DNA of 64,000 bases from assembly GCA_965659725.1 (NCBI GenBank), contig CBFHXG010000010.1, positions 3,883-67,882 on the forward strand, read 5' to 3'. The first letter of the stretch is position 1. Every line of letters begins with the position of its first letter. Of the stretch, positions 34,359 to 43,323 are shown piece after piece. The notes beneath the pieces are model-generated. The model made no database searches. It saw only the letters and a program-made list of their open reading frames with translations, and was not told the DNA's origin. The DNA comes from Phaeocystidibacter sp965659725 (lineage in GTDB: Bacteria > Bacteroidota > Bacteroidia > Flavobacteriales > Schleiferiaceae). The position numbers and the translations under genes are program-made.

Positions 34359-36548
34359 ATGGCTTCCATCCGATTTTTTTGTCTCCAAGAGACATTGAAC
34401 CGCAAACCGGTTCGCTTCCAGCCCGAAGAAGACAGAGTATCAGACTACTTCGCTTCTCACGTATTCAATGATAAGTCGATGCGCGCTTATATGACCAAAG
34501 AGGCATATAAGAGTGTGCGTAATGCGATCGATTTTGGTACGAAGATCGACCGTGAGGTTGCCGATCAAGTTGCCGCAGGTATGAAGGCTTGGGCAGTAAG
34601 CAAAGGTGCAACTCACTATACGCACTGGTTCCAGCCGCTTACAGGTGGTACAGCAGAGAAGCACGATTCATTCTTCGAGTCAACCGAAGATGGAGATGCC
34701 ATCGAGAAGTTCAGTGGATCCATGCTCGTTCAACAAGAGCCAGATGCGTCCAGTTTCCCTAATGGCGGGATCCGTAACACATTCGAAGCGAGAGGTTATA
34801 CGGCTTGGGACCCAACCTCACCAGCATTCGTCATCGGTACAACGCTTTGTATCCCTACGATCTTCGTTTCTTATACAGGTGAAGCACTAGACTTTAAGAC
34901 ACCTCTACTTAGAGCTCTTCAAGTAGTGGATCAGGCCGCAACAGAAGTGGCTCAATATTTTGATAAGAATGTCAAGAAAGTAAATGCAACCCTCGGATGG
35001 GAGCAGGAGTACTTCTTGGTAGATAGCGCACTTTACAATGGTCGCCCAGACCTTACCCTTGCCGGAAGAACACTCATGGGACACGGCCCAGCTAAGGGTC
35101 AGCAGCTGGATGATCACTACTTCGGATCTATTCCAGAGCGCGTGATCCAGTGTATGCAAGAGATCGAATTTGAAGCCCTTCGTTTGGGAATTCCTATCAA
35201 GACTCGTCACAACGAGGTAGCTCCAAGTCAGTATGAGTTTGCCCCTATCTTCGAGGAAGCAAACGTAGCGGTAGACCACAACTCACTCTTCATGGATATC
35301 ATGGAGAAGGTGGCTCGTCGCCACAATTTCCGTGTACTTCTTCACGAGAAGCCTTTTGCGGATATCAACGGATCAGGTAAGCACAACAACTGGTCTTTGG
35401 CTACTGATACGGGCGTGAATTTGCTTCAGCCGGGTAAAACGCCGAAGAGCAACTTGCAGTTCCTGACCTTCTTCATCAATGCCATCAAAGCGGTTCACGA
35501 TTACGATGATCTTCTTCGTTCTTCGATCGCTTCTGCAGGTAACGATCACAGATTGGGAGCTAACGAGGCGCCTCCTGCGATCATCTCCGTATTCATCGGT
35601 GAGCAGCTTTCTGCAGTCCTTAACGAACTCGAACAACTCGAGTCGGGTAAATTGTCGCCTCAAGCGAAAACCGATCTCAAGTTGAATGTGGTAGGTAAGA
35701 TCCCTGAGATCCTTCTTGATAACACCGACCGTAACCGTACATCTCCATTCGCGTTTACAGGTAATAAGTTCGAGTTCCGAGCTGTTGGTTCACAACAGAA
35801 CTGTTCTCAACCAATGACCGTCCTCAATACCATCATGGCTCAGCAGTTGAAGGATTTCAAGGCTGAAGTGGATAAGTTGATCAAGACCGGCCTGAAGAAG
35901 GACGACGCGATCTTCAACGTATTAAAGGACTACATCAAGGCTTCTAAACGCATTCGTTTTGAAGGTGATGGATACGGCGACGCTTGGGTGAAGGAAGCAG
36001 AGAAACGCGGACTGAACAACGTACGCGACACGCCACGTGCACTCGACTTCATGGTTACGGATACGGCGATCAAGCTATTTGAAGACAATGGTGTCCTCAA
36101 TAAGGTCGAGGTAGAAGCTCGTCACGAGATCCTTCTAGAAGAATATCAAAAGCGCATTCAGATCGAATCACGTGTACTTGGCGATATCGCTGGTAACCAC
36201 GTAATTCCAACCGCGATCCGCTACCAGAGCACATTGATTGAGAACGTTCAACGTTTGAAGGAGGTATTCGATGAGAAAACCTTCAAGACGATGGCTAAGG
36301 AGCAATTGGAAATGATCCAATCTATCTCCGAACACATCCGTGTGATCATCTCTGAGAAGGAAGCAATGATCGAAGCGAGAAAGAAAGCAAATAAATTGGG
36401 TGATACCCGTGAAATGGCCATCGCATACTGTGATACTGTGAAGCCATACATGGATTCTATCCGCTATCACGCTGATAAACTTGAACTTCTAGTTGAAGAT
36501 GAGCTTTGGCCTTTGCCGAAGTATAGAGAGATGTTATTCACTCGCTAA
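34359..36548 (+). CDS. glnN: Glutamine synthetase type III
   Basis: 729 residues, the long GSIII class typical of Bacteroidota, forming dodecamers that make glutamine from glutamate, ammonia and ATP. The conserved GSIII N-terminal domain (about 1-150) contains H-Y-T-H-W-F-Q-P-L-T-G-G-T-A-E-K-H-D. The catalytic core follows: L-G-W-E-Q-E-Y-F-L-V near 210 (metal-binding Glu), E-V-A-P-S-Q-Y-E-F-A-P near 288, H-E-K-P-F-A-D-I-N-G-S-G-K-H-N-N-W near 328 and N-R-T-S-P-F-A-F-T-G-N-K-F-E-F-R near 457. The C-terminal helical domain is complete. It is monocistronic, with its own promoter and terminator. An inverted repeat near -33 suggests nitrogen regulation. Confidence 0.96.
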   Translation: MASIRFFCLQETLNRKPVRFQPEEDRVSDYFASHVFNDKSMRAYMTKEAYKSVRNAIDFGTKIDREVADQVAAGMKAWAVSKGATHYTHWFQPLTGGTAEKHDSFFESTEDGDAIEKFSGSMLVQQEPDASSFPNGGIRNTFEARGYTAWDPTSPAFVIGTTLCIPTIFVSYTGEALDFKTPLLRALQVVDQAATEVAQYFDKNVKKVNATLGWEQEYFLVDSALYNGRPDLTLAGRTLMGHGPAKGQQLDDHYFGSIPERVIQCMQEIEFEALRLGIPIKTRHNEVAPSQYEFAPIFEEANVAVDHNSLFMDIMEKVARRHNFRVLLHEKPFADINGSGKHNNWSLATDTGVNLLQPGKTPKSNLQFLTFFINAIKAVHDYDDLLRSSIASAGNDHRLGANEAPPAIISVFIGEQLSAVLNELEQLESGKLSPQAKTDLKLNVVGKIPEILLDNTDRNRTSPFAFTGNKFEFRAVGSQQNCSQPMTVLNTIMAQQLKDFKAEVDKLIKTGLKKDDAIFNVLKDYIKASKRIRFEGDGYGDAWVKEAEKRGLNNVRDTPRALDFMVTDTAIKLFEDNGVLNKVEVEARHEILLEEYQKRIQIESRVLGDIAGNHVIPTAIRYQSTLIENVQRLKEVFDEKTFKTMAKEQLEMIQSISEHIRVIISEKEAMIEARKKANKLGDTREMAIAYCDTVKPYMDSIRYHADKLELLVEDELWPLPKYREMLFTR

Positions 36549-36573
36549 TCACTTCTTTTACAAGATTGTTGAG

Positions 36574-36610
36574 AATTCCCTCGTTAGGTTCTAGCGGGGG
36601 AATTTTTTTT
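36574..36610 (+). terminator. Rho-independent terminator after glnN
   Basis: Stem AATTCCCTCG / CGGGGGAATT (one G-U pair) followed by eight T in all. Confidence 0.88.
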
Positions 36611-36670
36611 AATGCCGCAATTGGCTATTTTAGCGACTTTCGCACAGAATAGAACGCAGAATAAACCAGA

Positions 36671-39178
36671 ATGAAATACGCGCGACTCGCCTTTTTACTT
36701 GCTCTTTCTATGTGGTTTACCAATCCGATGATCGCTCAATCGGATGAAAATGAGCCAGAAGAAGAGATTTCAGATGAGCACAAGGACGCAAACGAGCTCT
36801 ACGAAGCCCGTCAATACGCCTTTGCCGCTGAGTTGTTCCAAGAAGCATATTCAGAAGCTAACTCCCGAGAAGAAAAAGGGGAGATCGCATACAAGCTTGC
36901 GGAATGCTACAGATGGATGTCTGATTACCGCAAAGCTGAATCCCAGTACCGTCGTGCCCACCGTCTCGATTATGGCTCGATCTGCTTGCTACGTCAAGCC
37001 GAAATGAAGAAGATGCAAGGCGATTACGAAGACGCCATCGAACTCTACCAAGAGTTCAAAGAAGAAGCTCCGGGTGACCCAAGAGCTGACGCCGGTATTC
37101 GCAGCGCAAGACAATCACGCGATTGGATGGATAACCCACCAACTCGCTATCAAGTAGAAAACCTCGGTCGTGATATCAACAGTCGTGAGCCAGACCTAGC
37201 TCCACGTTACGCAGGTAGACGTGGCCGCGAAACGGATGTACTCTTCTTCACTTCTCAACGCGAAGAAGCTACAGGTAAAGACGAATCAGGATTTACAACA
37301 TTCAACTTTGGAGATATCTTCTCCATCGAAAAAGAACGTCGCCGTCCCAATGACCCTAACGAAGGCGCATGGTCTACACCCGTGCAGATCGACGGCGATG
37401 AAGAGATCGTTAACACCCCAGATCACGAAGGGGTAGTAGCATTCGACAGCCGAGGAAGTGTGATGTACTTCACACGTTGCCAGGTGATCCGCAGAGCCCA
37501 TATGGGTTGTAGCATTTGGACGTCAAGAAAGGCCGGCGTTAGCTGGATGGCTCCAGAACCAGTAGTTATCACTTCAGATAGCTCTATCTCAGTTGGTCAC
37601 CCTACGTTGAGTACCGATGATGAGATACTGTATTTCTCAGGAAACCTCGATGGCGCTAAGAATGGTAGTAAAGATCTTTGGATGACTTCCTACGACCGTC
37701 GTACGCGTTCGTGGAAAGAACCAACCAACCTTGGAGATCTTGTGAATACCGATGGTGATGAGCTCTATCCGTATATCCATGACGATGGCAACCTTTACTT
37801 CTCTTCCAATGGCCACGGCGGTATGGGAGGATTGGACATCTTCAAGGTTGCTCTCGACGAGAACGGTATGCCAACAGGAGAAGTAAGGAACCTCATGTGG
37901 CCAATCAACTCTCCAGGTAACGATTATGGTTTGATCTTCGAGCCAGGAGATACCAGCAAGGGTTTCATGACATCCGATTGGGAAGATCGCGATGAGCATA
38001 GAGGAGCCGACGACCTTTACTCCGTTTACCTTGTTCCTTTGGAATACACCATCAGTGGTTTGGTGACAAGCACAAAGGATCGCTCGCCAATTCCACAAGT
38101 TACCGTGACACTCGAAGGAGGAGATGCACCGATCGTAGTGAATACAGATGCCGATGGTTACTATAGCTTCTCTCGCGACCAACTGGAGCCGGGTGTAGTT
38201 TATAAGATCCGTTACGAGAAAAAGAAATTCTTGAGTGGTGAGGCGAATGCCACAACCGTAGGTGTTCCACTCTCAGCTCACGAATTGGTGATCGACGAAG
38301 AAGGCGATTACTACATCCACAACATCACAGTTAACGTGGGTATCGACCCAATTGAAGTACCTATCGTACTACCTAATGTTCTCTTCGAAACGGCGAAGTG
38401 GGATCTGAATGCAGATTCAAGAGCCGCTCTCGATACAGTTGTCCAAACCCTGAACCGTAACCCGAATATCGTTATCGAGTTGCGTTCACACACAGACTAT
38501 ACAGATACGAAGGAGCGCAACCAGATCCTATCTCAGAAACGTGCAGACACGTGTGTGAGCTACCTTGTATCTAAGGGGATCGACTCTGCTCGTTTAGTGC
38601 CGAGAGGTATGGGCGAGGATGAACCATACGTGATCCCAGAAGATTACGATGGTCTTTATTCAGAAGATTTCGAGGCAGGACGAGAGCTCAGCGAGTCTTG
38701 GATCAAGAGCCAGTCAAACACCATCGAACAGAAAGCTAACCAGCTCAACCGTCGTACGGATATGAAAGTACTCCGCGACGATTACGTTCCAGCACAAGGA
38801 ACCGCTTCAGGTGAAGTTGCGGAAGGTGAGGGCGAAGGAGCTGGAGAAGAATCAGGACCTGTCGTTGGAGAGTTCCATACTATACAGGGCCGCGAGAGCA
38901 TCGGTCGTATCGCACGTCAATACGATGTGAGTGTTCGTGACTTGAAAGAGTTGAACGGCGGACTAAGAGGTGTACGTCTCGTGGATGGAATGATCCTCAA
39001 GATCACTCCGGGAGCCGACTACTCTGAATTCGATAGAACTCACTATCAGGTTCAACGCGGAGACGAGATCGATGACATTGCTGAAGAGCTTGGTATCGAT
39101 GAAGACGTTCTAGAAGAGTTGAACCCAGATATCGATCTTGATCGCCTGCCACCAGGTTTGTATCTCAGAATCGAATAG
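36671..39178 (+). CDS. PorE-like OmpA-family protein: TPR, propeller, CRD, OmpA and two LysM domains
   Basis: 835 residues. The signal peptide spans residues 1-22 (M-I-A before Q23). In order come TPR units (about 37-145), WD40/PD40-type propeller (about 155-455, with L-Y-F-S-S-N-G-H-G-G-M-G-G-L-D-I) and a carboxypeptidase-regulatory-like domain (about 457-530). An OmpA C-terminal peptidoglycan domain follows (about 570-660, with S-H-T-D and the Q-K-R-A-D arginine kept). After a Gly/Glu-rich linker there are two LysM domains (about 735-782 and 790-835). The TPR-propeller-CRD-OmpA order is that of PorE, the T9SS component that anchors the machine to peptidoglycan. The LysM pair is extra, and no lipobox is present. 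PorE identity is inferred from architecture; other OmpA/PD40 proteins share it. Confidence 0.8.
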   Translation: MKYARLAFLLALSMWFTNPMIAQSDENEPEEEISDEHKDANELYEARQYAFAAELFQEAYSEANSREEKGEIAYKLAECYRWMSDYRKAESQYRRAHRLDYGSICLLRQAEMKKMQGDYEDAIELYQEFKEEAPGDPRADAGIRSARQSRDWMDNPPTRYQVENLGRDINSREPDLAPRYAGRRGRETDVLFFTSQREEATGKDESGFTTFNFGDIFSIEKERRRPNDPNEGAWSTPVQIDGDEEIVNTPDHEGVVAFDSRGSVMYFTRCQVIRRAHMGCSIWTSRKAGVSWMAPEPVVITSDSSISVGHPTLSTDDEILYFSGNLDGAKNGSKDLWMTSYDRRTRSWKEPTNLGDLVNTDGDELYPYIHDDGNLYFSSNGHGGMGGLDIFKVALDENGMPTGEVRNLMWPINSPGNDYGLIFEPGDTSKGFMTSDWEDRDEHRGADDLYSVYLVPLEYTISGLVTSTKDRSPIPQVTVTLEGGDAPIVVNTDADGYYSFSRDQLEPGVVYKIRYEKKKFLSGEANATTVGVPLSAHELVIDEEGDYYIHNITVNVGIDPIEVPIVLPNVLFETAKWDLNADSRAALDTVVQTLNRNPNIVIELRSHTDYTDTKERNQILSQKRADTCVSYLVSKGIDSARLVPRGMGEDEPYVIPEDYDGLYSEDFEAGRELSESWIKSQSNTIEQKANQLNRRTDMKVLRDDYVPAQGTASGEVAEGEGEGAGEESGPVVGEFHTIQGRESIGRIARQYDVSVRDLKELNGGLRGVRLVDGMILKITPGADYSEFDRTHYQVQRGDEIDDIAEELGIDEDVLEELNPDIDLDRLPPGLYLRIE

Positions 39179-39196
39179 AAACTCGATATACTCATG

Positions 39197-39226
39197 AAAG
39201 CGCCCTGCTATTTGCGGGGCGCTTTT
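39197..39226 (+). terminator. Rho-independent terminator after the PorE-like gene
   Basis: A 9-bp stem AAAGCGCCC / GGGCGCTTT (39197-39205, 39217-39225) with an 11-nt loop and a short T tail that runs directly into the purM promoter box. Confidence 0.88.
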
Positions 39227-39227
39227 G

Positions 39228-39235
39228 TATTTTTG
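39228..39235 (+). promoter_or_regulatory. -7 box of the purM-prfA-pyrF promoter (TATTTTTG)
   Basis: Exact TAnnTTTG match starting 2 bp after the preceding terminator and ending 4 nt before the purM ATG at 39240. Transcription should begin at about the A of ATG, giving a leaderless message. Confidence 0.6.
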
Positions 39236-39239
39236 CAGC

Positions 39240-40415
39240 ATGGAAAAGAGCTCGCGTTACGCCGAAAGAGGTGTGTCATCAGGAAAAGAGGAAGTTCACA
39301 AGGCCATTGCACACGTTGATAAAGGCCTATTCCCCCAAGCGTTTTGTAAGGTTATCCCAGATCATCTGACCGGAAGTGAAGATCACTGCCTAGTGATGCA
39401 CGCTGATGGCGCGGGTACGAAATCGTCACTCGCCTATGTCTATTGGAAAGAAACAGGTGACATTTCCGTCTGGAAGGGCATTGCGCAGGATGCCCTCGTG
39501 ATGAATATCGATGACCTTCTATGCGTAGGAGCAACAGAAAATATACTTCTTTCCTCCACCATCGGTCGGAATAAGAACCTCATTCCAGGTGAGGTGATCT
39601 CTGCCATCATTCAAGGCAATGAGGAACTGATCAAGGAGTTTGAATCGTATGGCGTGAAAGTGGTGTCTACCGGCGGTGAAACAGCAGATGTAGGTGACCT
39701 CGTTCGCACCATCATCGTTGATAGTACCGTGATCGCCCGCATGCGTCGCGATGAAGTGATCGACAATGGCAATATCAAACCAGGTCAAGTGATCGTTGGG
39801 CTAGCAAGCCATGGTCAAGCGGATTATGAAGAGGTATACAACGGTGGAATGGGTAGCAACGGCCTTACCTCAGCTCGACATGATGTTTTCAATAAACTGA
39901 TCGCCGAGAAGTATCCTGAAAGTTTCGATCCATCTGTACCTTCCAACCTCGTTTATTCGGGTAGCGTGTCTCTCACCGAAGAAGTGAAAGGTACGGGCAG
40001 GACCGCTGGTCAACTTGTACTATCCCCAACCAGAACATACGCTCCTATCATTAAAAAGGTGTTAGACGAGCACCGTTCATCTATAGGTGGAATGATACAC
40101 TGCTCAGGCGGCGCCCAAACCAAGATCCTTCACTTCTTGCAAAAAGGTCACGTTGTAAAAGATAATTTATTCGACACTCCGCCTCTCTTCGAAATGATCC
40201 AACGCGAAAGTGGAACATCATGGGAAGAGATGTATCAAGTGTTCAACATGGGACATCGAATGGAACTGTATGTAGATCCTTCGGCCGCTGATGCGATCAT
40301 CGAGATTTCAAAAGGATTGGGCGTAGATGCCAAGATCGTGGGTAGAGTGGAAGAGTCGGACAACGCCGAGCTTACCATTACCAGCGCGCACGGAACATTT
40401 ACTTATTCTAAATGA
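39240..40415 (+). CDS. purM: Phosphoribosylformylglycinamidine cyclo-ligase (AIR synthetase), long Bacteroidota form
   Basis: 391 residues from the ATG at 39240. PurM closes FGAM to aminoimidazole ribotide with ATP in purine synthesis. The N-terminus S-S-R-Y-A-E-R-G-V-S-S-G-K-E and H-A-D-G-A-G-T-K-S-S-L-A (near 56-67) match the longer Bacteroidota version, which differs from the 345-residue enteric enzyme. M-N-I-D-D-L-L-C-V-G-A and S-T-G-G-E-T-A-D-V-G-D-L follow in the N-terminal half, and F-N-M-G-H-R-M-E near 335. The ATG sits 4 nt after the -7 box. A TTG at 39225 is ruled out because it lies in the terminator. prfA starts within its stop codon (ATGA). Confidence 0.92.
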   Translation: MEKSSRYAERGVSSGKEEVHKAIAHVDKGLFPQAFCKVIPDHLTGSEDHCLVMHADGAGTKSSLAYVYWKETGDISVWKGIAQDALVMNIDDLLCVGATENILLSSTIGRNKNLIPGEVISAIIQGNEELIKEFESYGVKVVSTGGETADVGDLVRTIIVDSTVIARMRRDEVIDNGNIKPGQVIVGLASHGQADYEEVYNGGMGSNGLTSARHDVFNKLIAEKYPESFDPSVPSNLVYSGSVSLTEEVKGTGRTAGQLVLSPTRTYAPIIKKVLDEHRSSIGGMIHCSGGAQTKILHFLQKGHVVKDNLFDTPPLFEMIQRESGTSWEEMYQVFNMGHRMELYVDPSAADAIIEISKGLGVDAKIVGRVEESDNAELTITSAHGTFTYSK

Positions 40416-41497
40416 ATACACTCGATCGCTTAAATGGTATTCGTCAGCGTTACGACGAAGTGAATGATCTTATCGCGCAGCCCGATATTGCGGCTGATCA
40501 CGAGAGATATATTCGCCTACATAAGGAATACAAAGAGCTGAAGCCGATCGCCGAGGCTCGTGACAAATACATCGAACTCAACGAACAGATCGAAGAAGCG
40601 CAGGAGGTGATCCGTGAAGGAGCAGATCCTGAGTTTGTAGAGATGGCTGAGGAGGAGTTGAGCTCTGCTCGGGAAGAACTGGAAAAGCTCGAGGAAGAAA
40701 TCAAGTGGATGCTTGTTCCAAAGGATCCTGAAGATTCCAAGAATGCCGTACTGGAGATCCGCGCAGGAGCCGGAGGTGATGAAGCTAGTCTATTTGCCGG
40801 TGATCTCTTTAGAATGTACCAACGCTACATCGAAGGTAGAGGTTGGAAAATGGAGTTGATCAATGCCAATGAAGGCACCGTAGGCGGTTACAAGGAGATC
40901 GCCGTTGGGATAACCGGTGAAGATGTATACGGGGTAATGAAGTATGAGAGTGGAGTGCACCGCGTTCAGCGTGTTCCTTCCACCGAAAGCCAAGGCCGTG
41001 TCCACACCTCTGCGGCATCCGTAGCCGTGCTCCCCGAAGCAGAGGAAGTGGATGTTGAACTGGATGAGAAAGACATCCGACGCGATACTTTCCGCTCCAG
41101 TGGTGCAGGTGGTCAGCACGTCAATAAAACAGAAAGTGCCATTCGTCTAACACACCTTCCCACAGGTATCGTAGTGGAATGTCAGGATGGTAGGTCTCAA
41201 CATAAGAACCTTGAACAAGCCATGAAAGTGTTACGTGCACGCTTGTACGATAGAGAGGTTCAAAAGCACCATGATGAAGTCGCTCAAAGGAGAAAGACTC
41301 TCGTTTCTACAGGTGATAGATCAGCCAAGATCCGCACATACAACTTCCCTCAAGGTCGTGTGACCGATCATCGCATTGGTCTAACCACACATAATCTCAA
41401 CGATGTCCTCAATGGAGATATCCAACAGTTCCTCGATGAATTGAAGATGGCAGAGAATACAGAGAGATTGAAAGAAGGAACCGAAAACTTCGGATGA
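40412..41497 (+). CDS. prfA: Peptide chain release factor 1
   Basis: 361 residues; recognises UAA and UAG and triggers peptide release. The N-terminal coiled-coil domain (about 1-110) is rich in E/K/L. The codon-recognition region has V-P-S-T-E-S-Q-G-R-V-H-T-S-A, where P-S-T replaces the more usual P-A-T or P-V-T tripeptide of RF1. The catalytic G-G-Q is at residues 233-235 within S-G-A-G-G-Q-H-V-N-K-T. The C-terminal end is complete. It overlaps purM by 4 bp at the start and pyrF by 4 bp at the end (ATGA in both), so all three should be translationally coupled. Confidence 0.96.
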   Translation: MNTLDRLNGIRQRYDEVNDLIAQPDIAADHERYIRLHKEYKELKPIAEARDKYIELNEQIEEAQEVIREGADPEFVEMAEEELSSAREELEKLEEEIKWMLVPKDPEDSKNAVLEIRAGAGGDEASLFAGDLFRMYQRYIEGRGWKMELINANEGTVGGYKEIAVGITGEDVYGVMKYESGVHRVQRVPSTESQGRVHTSAASVAVLPEAEEVDVELDEKDIRRDTFRSSGAGGQHVNKTESAIRLTHLPTGIVVECQDGRSQHKNLEQAMKVLRARLYDREVQKHHDEVAQRRKTLVSTGDRSAKIRTYNFPQGRVTDHRIGLTTHNLNDVLNGDIQQFLDELKMAENTERLKEGTENFG

Positions 41498-42312
41498 TGA
41501 CGCGCAAAGAACTCATTGCCCAGATCCGTGAGAAGAAGTCCATGCTTTGTGTAGGTCTTGATACCGACCTAGATAGGATTCCCTCTCATCTACTCAGTGA
41601 AGAAGATCCCATCTTCTCCTTCAATAAGGCGATCATCGATGCCACGGCTCAACATGCGGTTGCCTTTAAACCGAATACAGCTTTCTATGAGGCATATGGG
41701 ATCGATGGTTGGAAAAGCTTTGAGAAGACGGTCAATTATCTGAACGAAGCCTACCCAGAGCAATTCATCATTGCAGATGCCAAGAGAGGGGATATCGGCA
41801 ATACAGCCAGAAGGTATGCAAAGGCCTTTCTCGAAACATTGAATTGCGACTCCATCACAGTTGCACCATACATGGGTGAAGACTCTGTAGTTCCATTCAG
41901 ATCTGGCGAAGGGAAGTGGGTGATAGCCCTAGGCCTTACCTCCAATCCCGGAGCTGATGACGTTCAAAAGTTAGTATTGAAGGGTGGGCGACCTGTACAC
42001 TTAGAGGTGATGCATAAACTGGCATCATGGATAGGTCCAGATGAACTCATGTTCGTGGTGGGTGCTACGCGTCCAGAGCAGATCAAAGAATTACGTGAAG
42101 CATTCCCAGATTACTTCTTCTTGGTTCCCGGAGTAGGAGCACAAGGTGGTAGCGCATCTGAAGTGGTGGCCAATGGGTTGATCAAAGAGGATTATGGTCT
42201 ACTCATCAACGCTTCTAGGGGAATACTTTATGCATCCGATGGAAAGGATTTCGCGCACGCGGCAGAGAAAAAAGCCATCGAATTAAAACACCAAATGGGC
42301 TCGGCATTCTGA
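41494..42312 (+). CDS. pyrF: Orotidine 5'-phosphate decarboxylase (group 2)
   Basis: 272 residues; the last step of UMP synthesis. The N-terminus has L-C-V-G-L-D-T-D near residues 18-25. A-D-A-K-R-G-D-I around 94-101 contains catalytic Asp95 and Lys97. K-P-N-T-A-F-Y-E is near 57-64, and the phosphate-binding end V-P-G-V-G-A-Q-G-G near 209-217. The length fits the longer group 2 enzymes. Two consecutive ATG codons (41494 and 41497) can start it; the first overlaps prfA. The link of purine, pyrimidine and translation-termination genes in one operon is conserved in part (prfA-pyrF) in related genomes by recollection. A terminator follows. Confidence 0.95.
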   Translation: MMTRKELIAQIREKKSMLCVGLDTDLDRIPSHLLSEEDPIFSFNKAIIDATAQHAVAFKPNTAFYEAYGIDGWKSFEKTVNYLNEAYPEQFIIADAKRGDIGNTARRYAKAFLETLNCDSITVAPYMGEDSVVPFRSGEGKWVIALGLTSNPGADDVQKLVLKGGRPVHLEVMHKLASWIGPDELMFVVGATRPEQIKELREAFPDYFFLVPGVGAQGGSASEVVANGLIKEDYGLLINASRGILYASDGKDFAHAAEKKAIELKHQMGSAF

Positions 42313-42338
42313 CCGATCTTTATTTGGATCTTATCATC

Positions 42339-42374
42339 AAGAGGCTGTTTGAATTTTCATTCAGCCTCTTTTTT
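42339..42374 (+). terminator. Rho-independent terminator after pyrF
   Basis: A 9-bp stem AAGAGGCTG / CAGCCTCTT (42339-42347, 42362-42370), a 14-nt loop, and a T run. Confidence 0.88.
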
Positions 42375-42409
42375 GTGCTTGTCAGAAGCTTCTCACATAA
42401 CGGACTGTG

Positions 42410-42489
42410 TGTAGGAATATTCATCGTCAACTCAGGATATTCCTACAATACAGAAGGTTTTTGTAGGAAAGAACTTGTTGCCTGTAGGA
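42410..42489. promoter_or_regulatory. Cluster of four TGTAGGA motifs including an 11-bp inverted repeat
   Basis: TGTAGGAATAT (42410-42420) faces ATATTCCTACA (42437-42447), perfect 11-bp arms 16 bp apart. Two more direct TGTAGGA copies follow at 42462-42468 and 42483-42489. The cluster lies 137-216 bp upstream of the secreted-protein gene at 42626 and after the pyrF terminator. No consensus -7 box is seen between them. Candidate multi-site operator or an RNA structure. Confidence 0.5.
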
Positions 42490-42625
42490 CAATATCGAGA
42501 CAACTTAGAGGTGTGGAAAAAGGGAAAAATCTAACCACCCAAAGTCCACAGAGCCTCTTGGCTCGTAAATGAGACCTGGATCGGAAATGTTCTTTAATCC
42601 TAAAACCTAAAAAAAACTGTCCGAC

Positions 42626-43285
42626 ATGAGAACAATGACTACACTCACATCAAACTGGAAGAGCACCGCATTCTTCGTAGGTCTTTTTTGGCTGATCTCA
42701 GTTGCCGCTTCTGCACAGTCAACTGCAACTGACACCGTATGTGTTAATACAACAGATGTTGTTTACGGAATTACAGGAGCTGATCCAACCTCCAACTTCA
42801 CGTGGGGATTTGCAAATGGCTTCTCTGCCCTTGGTACTATTGATAATACAGTAAGCACCAACAATGATGAAATTGAGATCGACTGGGGAAGCACTGCTGG
42901 ATCCACTCGAATCTTTGCGGTAGAGCAGAGTGCCGATGGATGTTATGGTGATACGGTATTCTTAGACGTGGTATTAAATCCACTACCAACTATCGCGCTT
43001 ACAGGGGATATCGTCTGTGAAAATGATTCTTCAAGCGTGAACTTGACGTTAACAGGCACGGCTCCTTGGAACGTGACCTTGACAGACGGCACGAACAATT
43101 ATAGCTACACTGTGAATAATGCAACTGCTACTGTTTCAGTTGGTGTATTCACTCCTGGAACGCAAACAATCAGCGTTGTAAGTGTATCTGACGCCAATGG
43201 ATGTAATGCCGATGTATCGGGTGTAACTCCAGCTACGATCACCATCAATGCTAAGCCTACAACGGGTGGTATCTATCACTTCTAA
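42626..43285 (+). CDS. Secreted Ig/PKD-like protein without a sorting domain
   Basis: 219 residues. The signal peptide reaches A-S-A before Q31. The mature chain has two or more Ig/PKD-like beta domains: the first runs from D-T-V-C-V-N-T-T-D-V through the W-G-F-A-N-G strand to I-D-W-G-S, the next from T-G-D-I-V-C-E-N-D-S-S. Both use the T-x-C opening and G-C-x-G/A-D ending common in Bacteroidota surface proteins. It ends abruptly in K-P-T-T-G-G-I-Y-H-F, with no T9SS sorting domain. The first domain resembles the N-terminal domain of the next gene product (D-T-V-C ... W ... G ... V/I-D-W), so they are likely paralogues or partners. The genes are 38 bp apart. Confidence 0.75.
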   Translation: MRTMTTLTSNWKSTAFFVGLFWLISVAASAQSTATDTVCVNTTDVVYGITGADPTSNFTWGFANGFSALGTIDNTVSTNNDEIEIDWGSTAGSTRIFAVEQSADGCYGDTVFLDVVLNPLPTIALTGDIVCENDSSSVNLTLTGTAPWNVTLTDGTNNYSYTVNNATATVSVGVFTPGTQTISVVSVSDANGCNADVSGVTPATITINAKPTTGGIYHF

Positions 43286-43323
43286 TCAGAATCGAATTAA
43301 GTCGAATCTATTAGCGAACCAAG

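Noticed and set aside
42324..42572. An 82-codon frame after pyrF
   Set aside because: It runs through the pyrF terminator and the TGTAGGA repeat cluster, has no recognisable domain and no promoter or ribosome signal.
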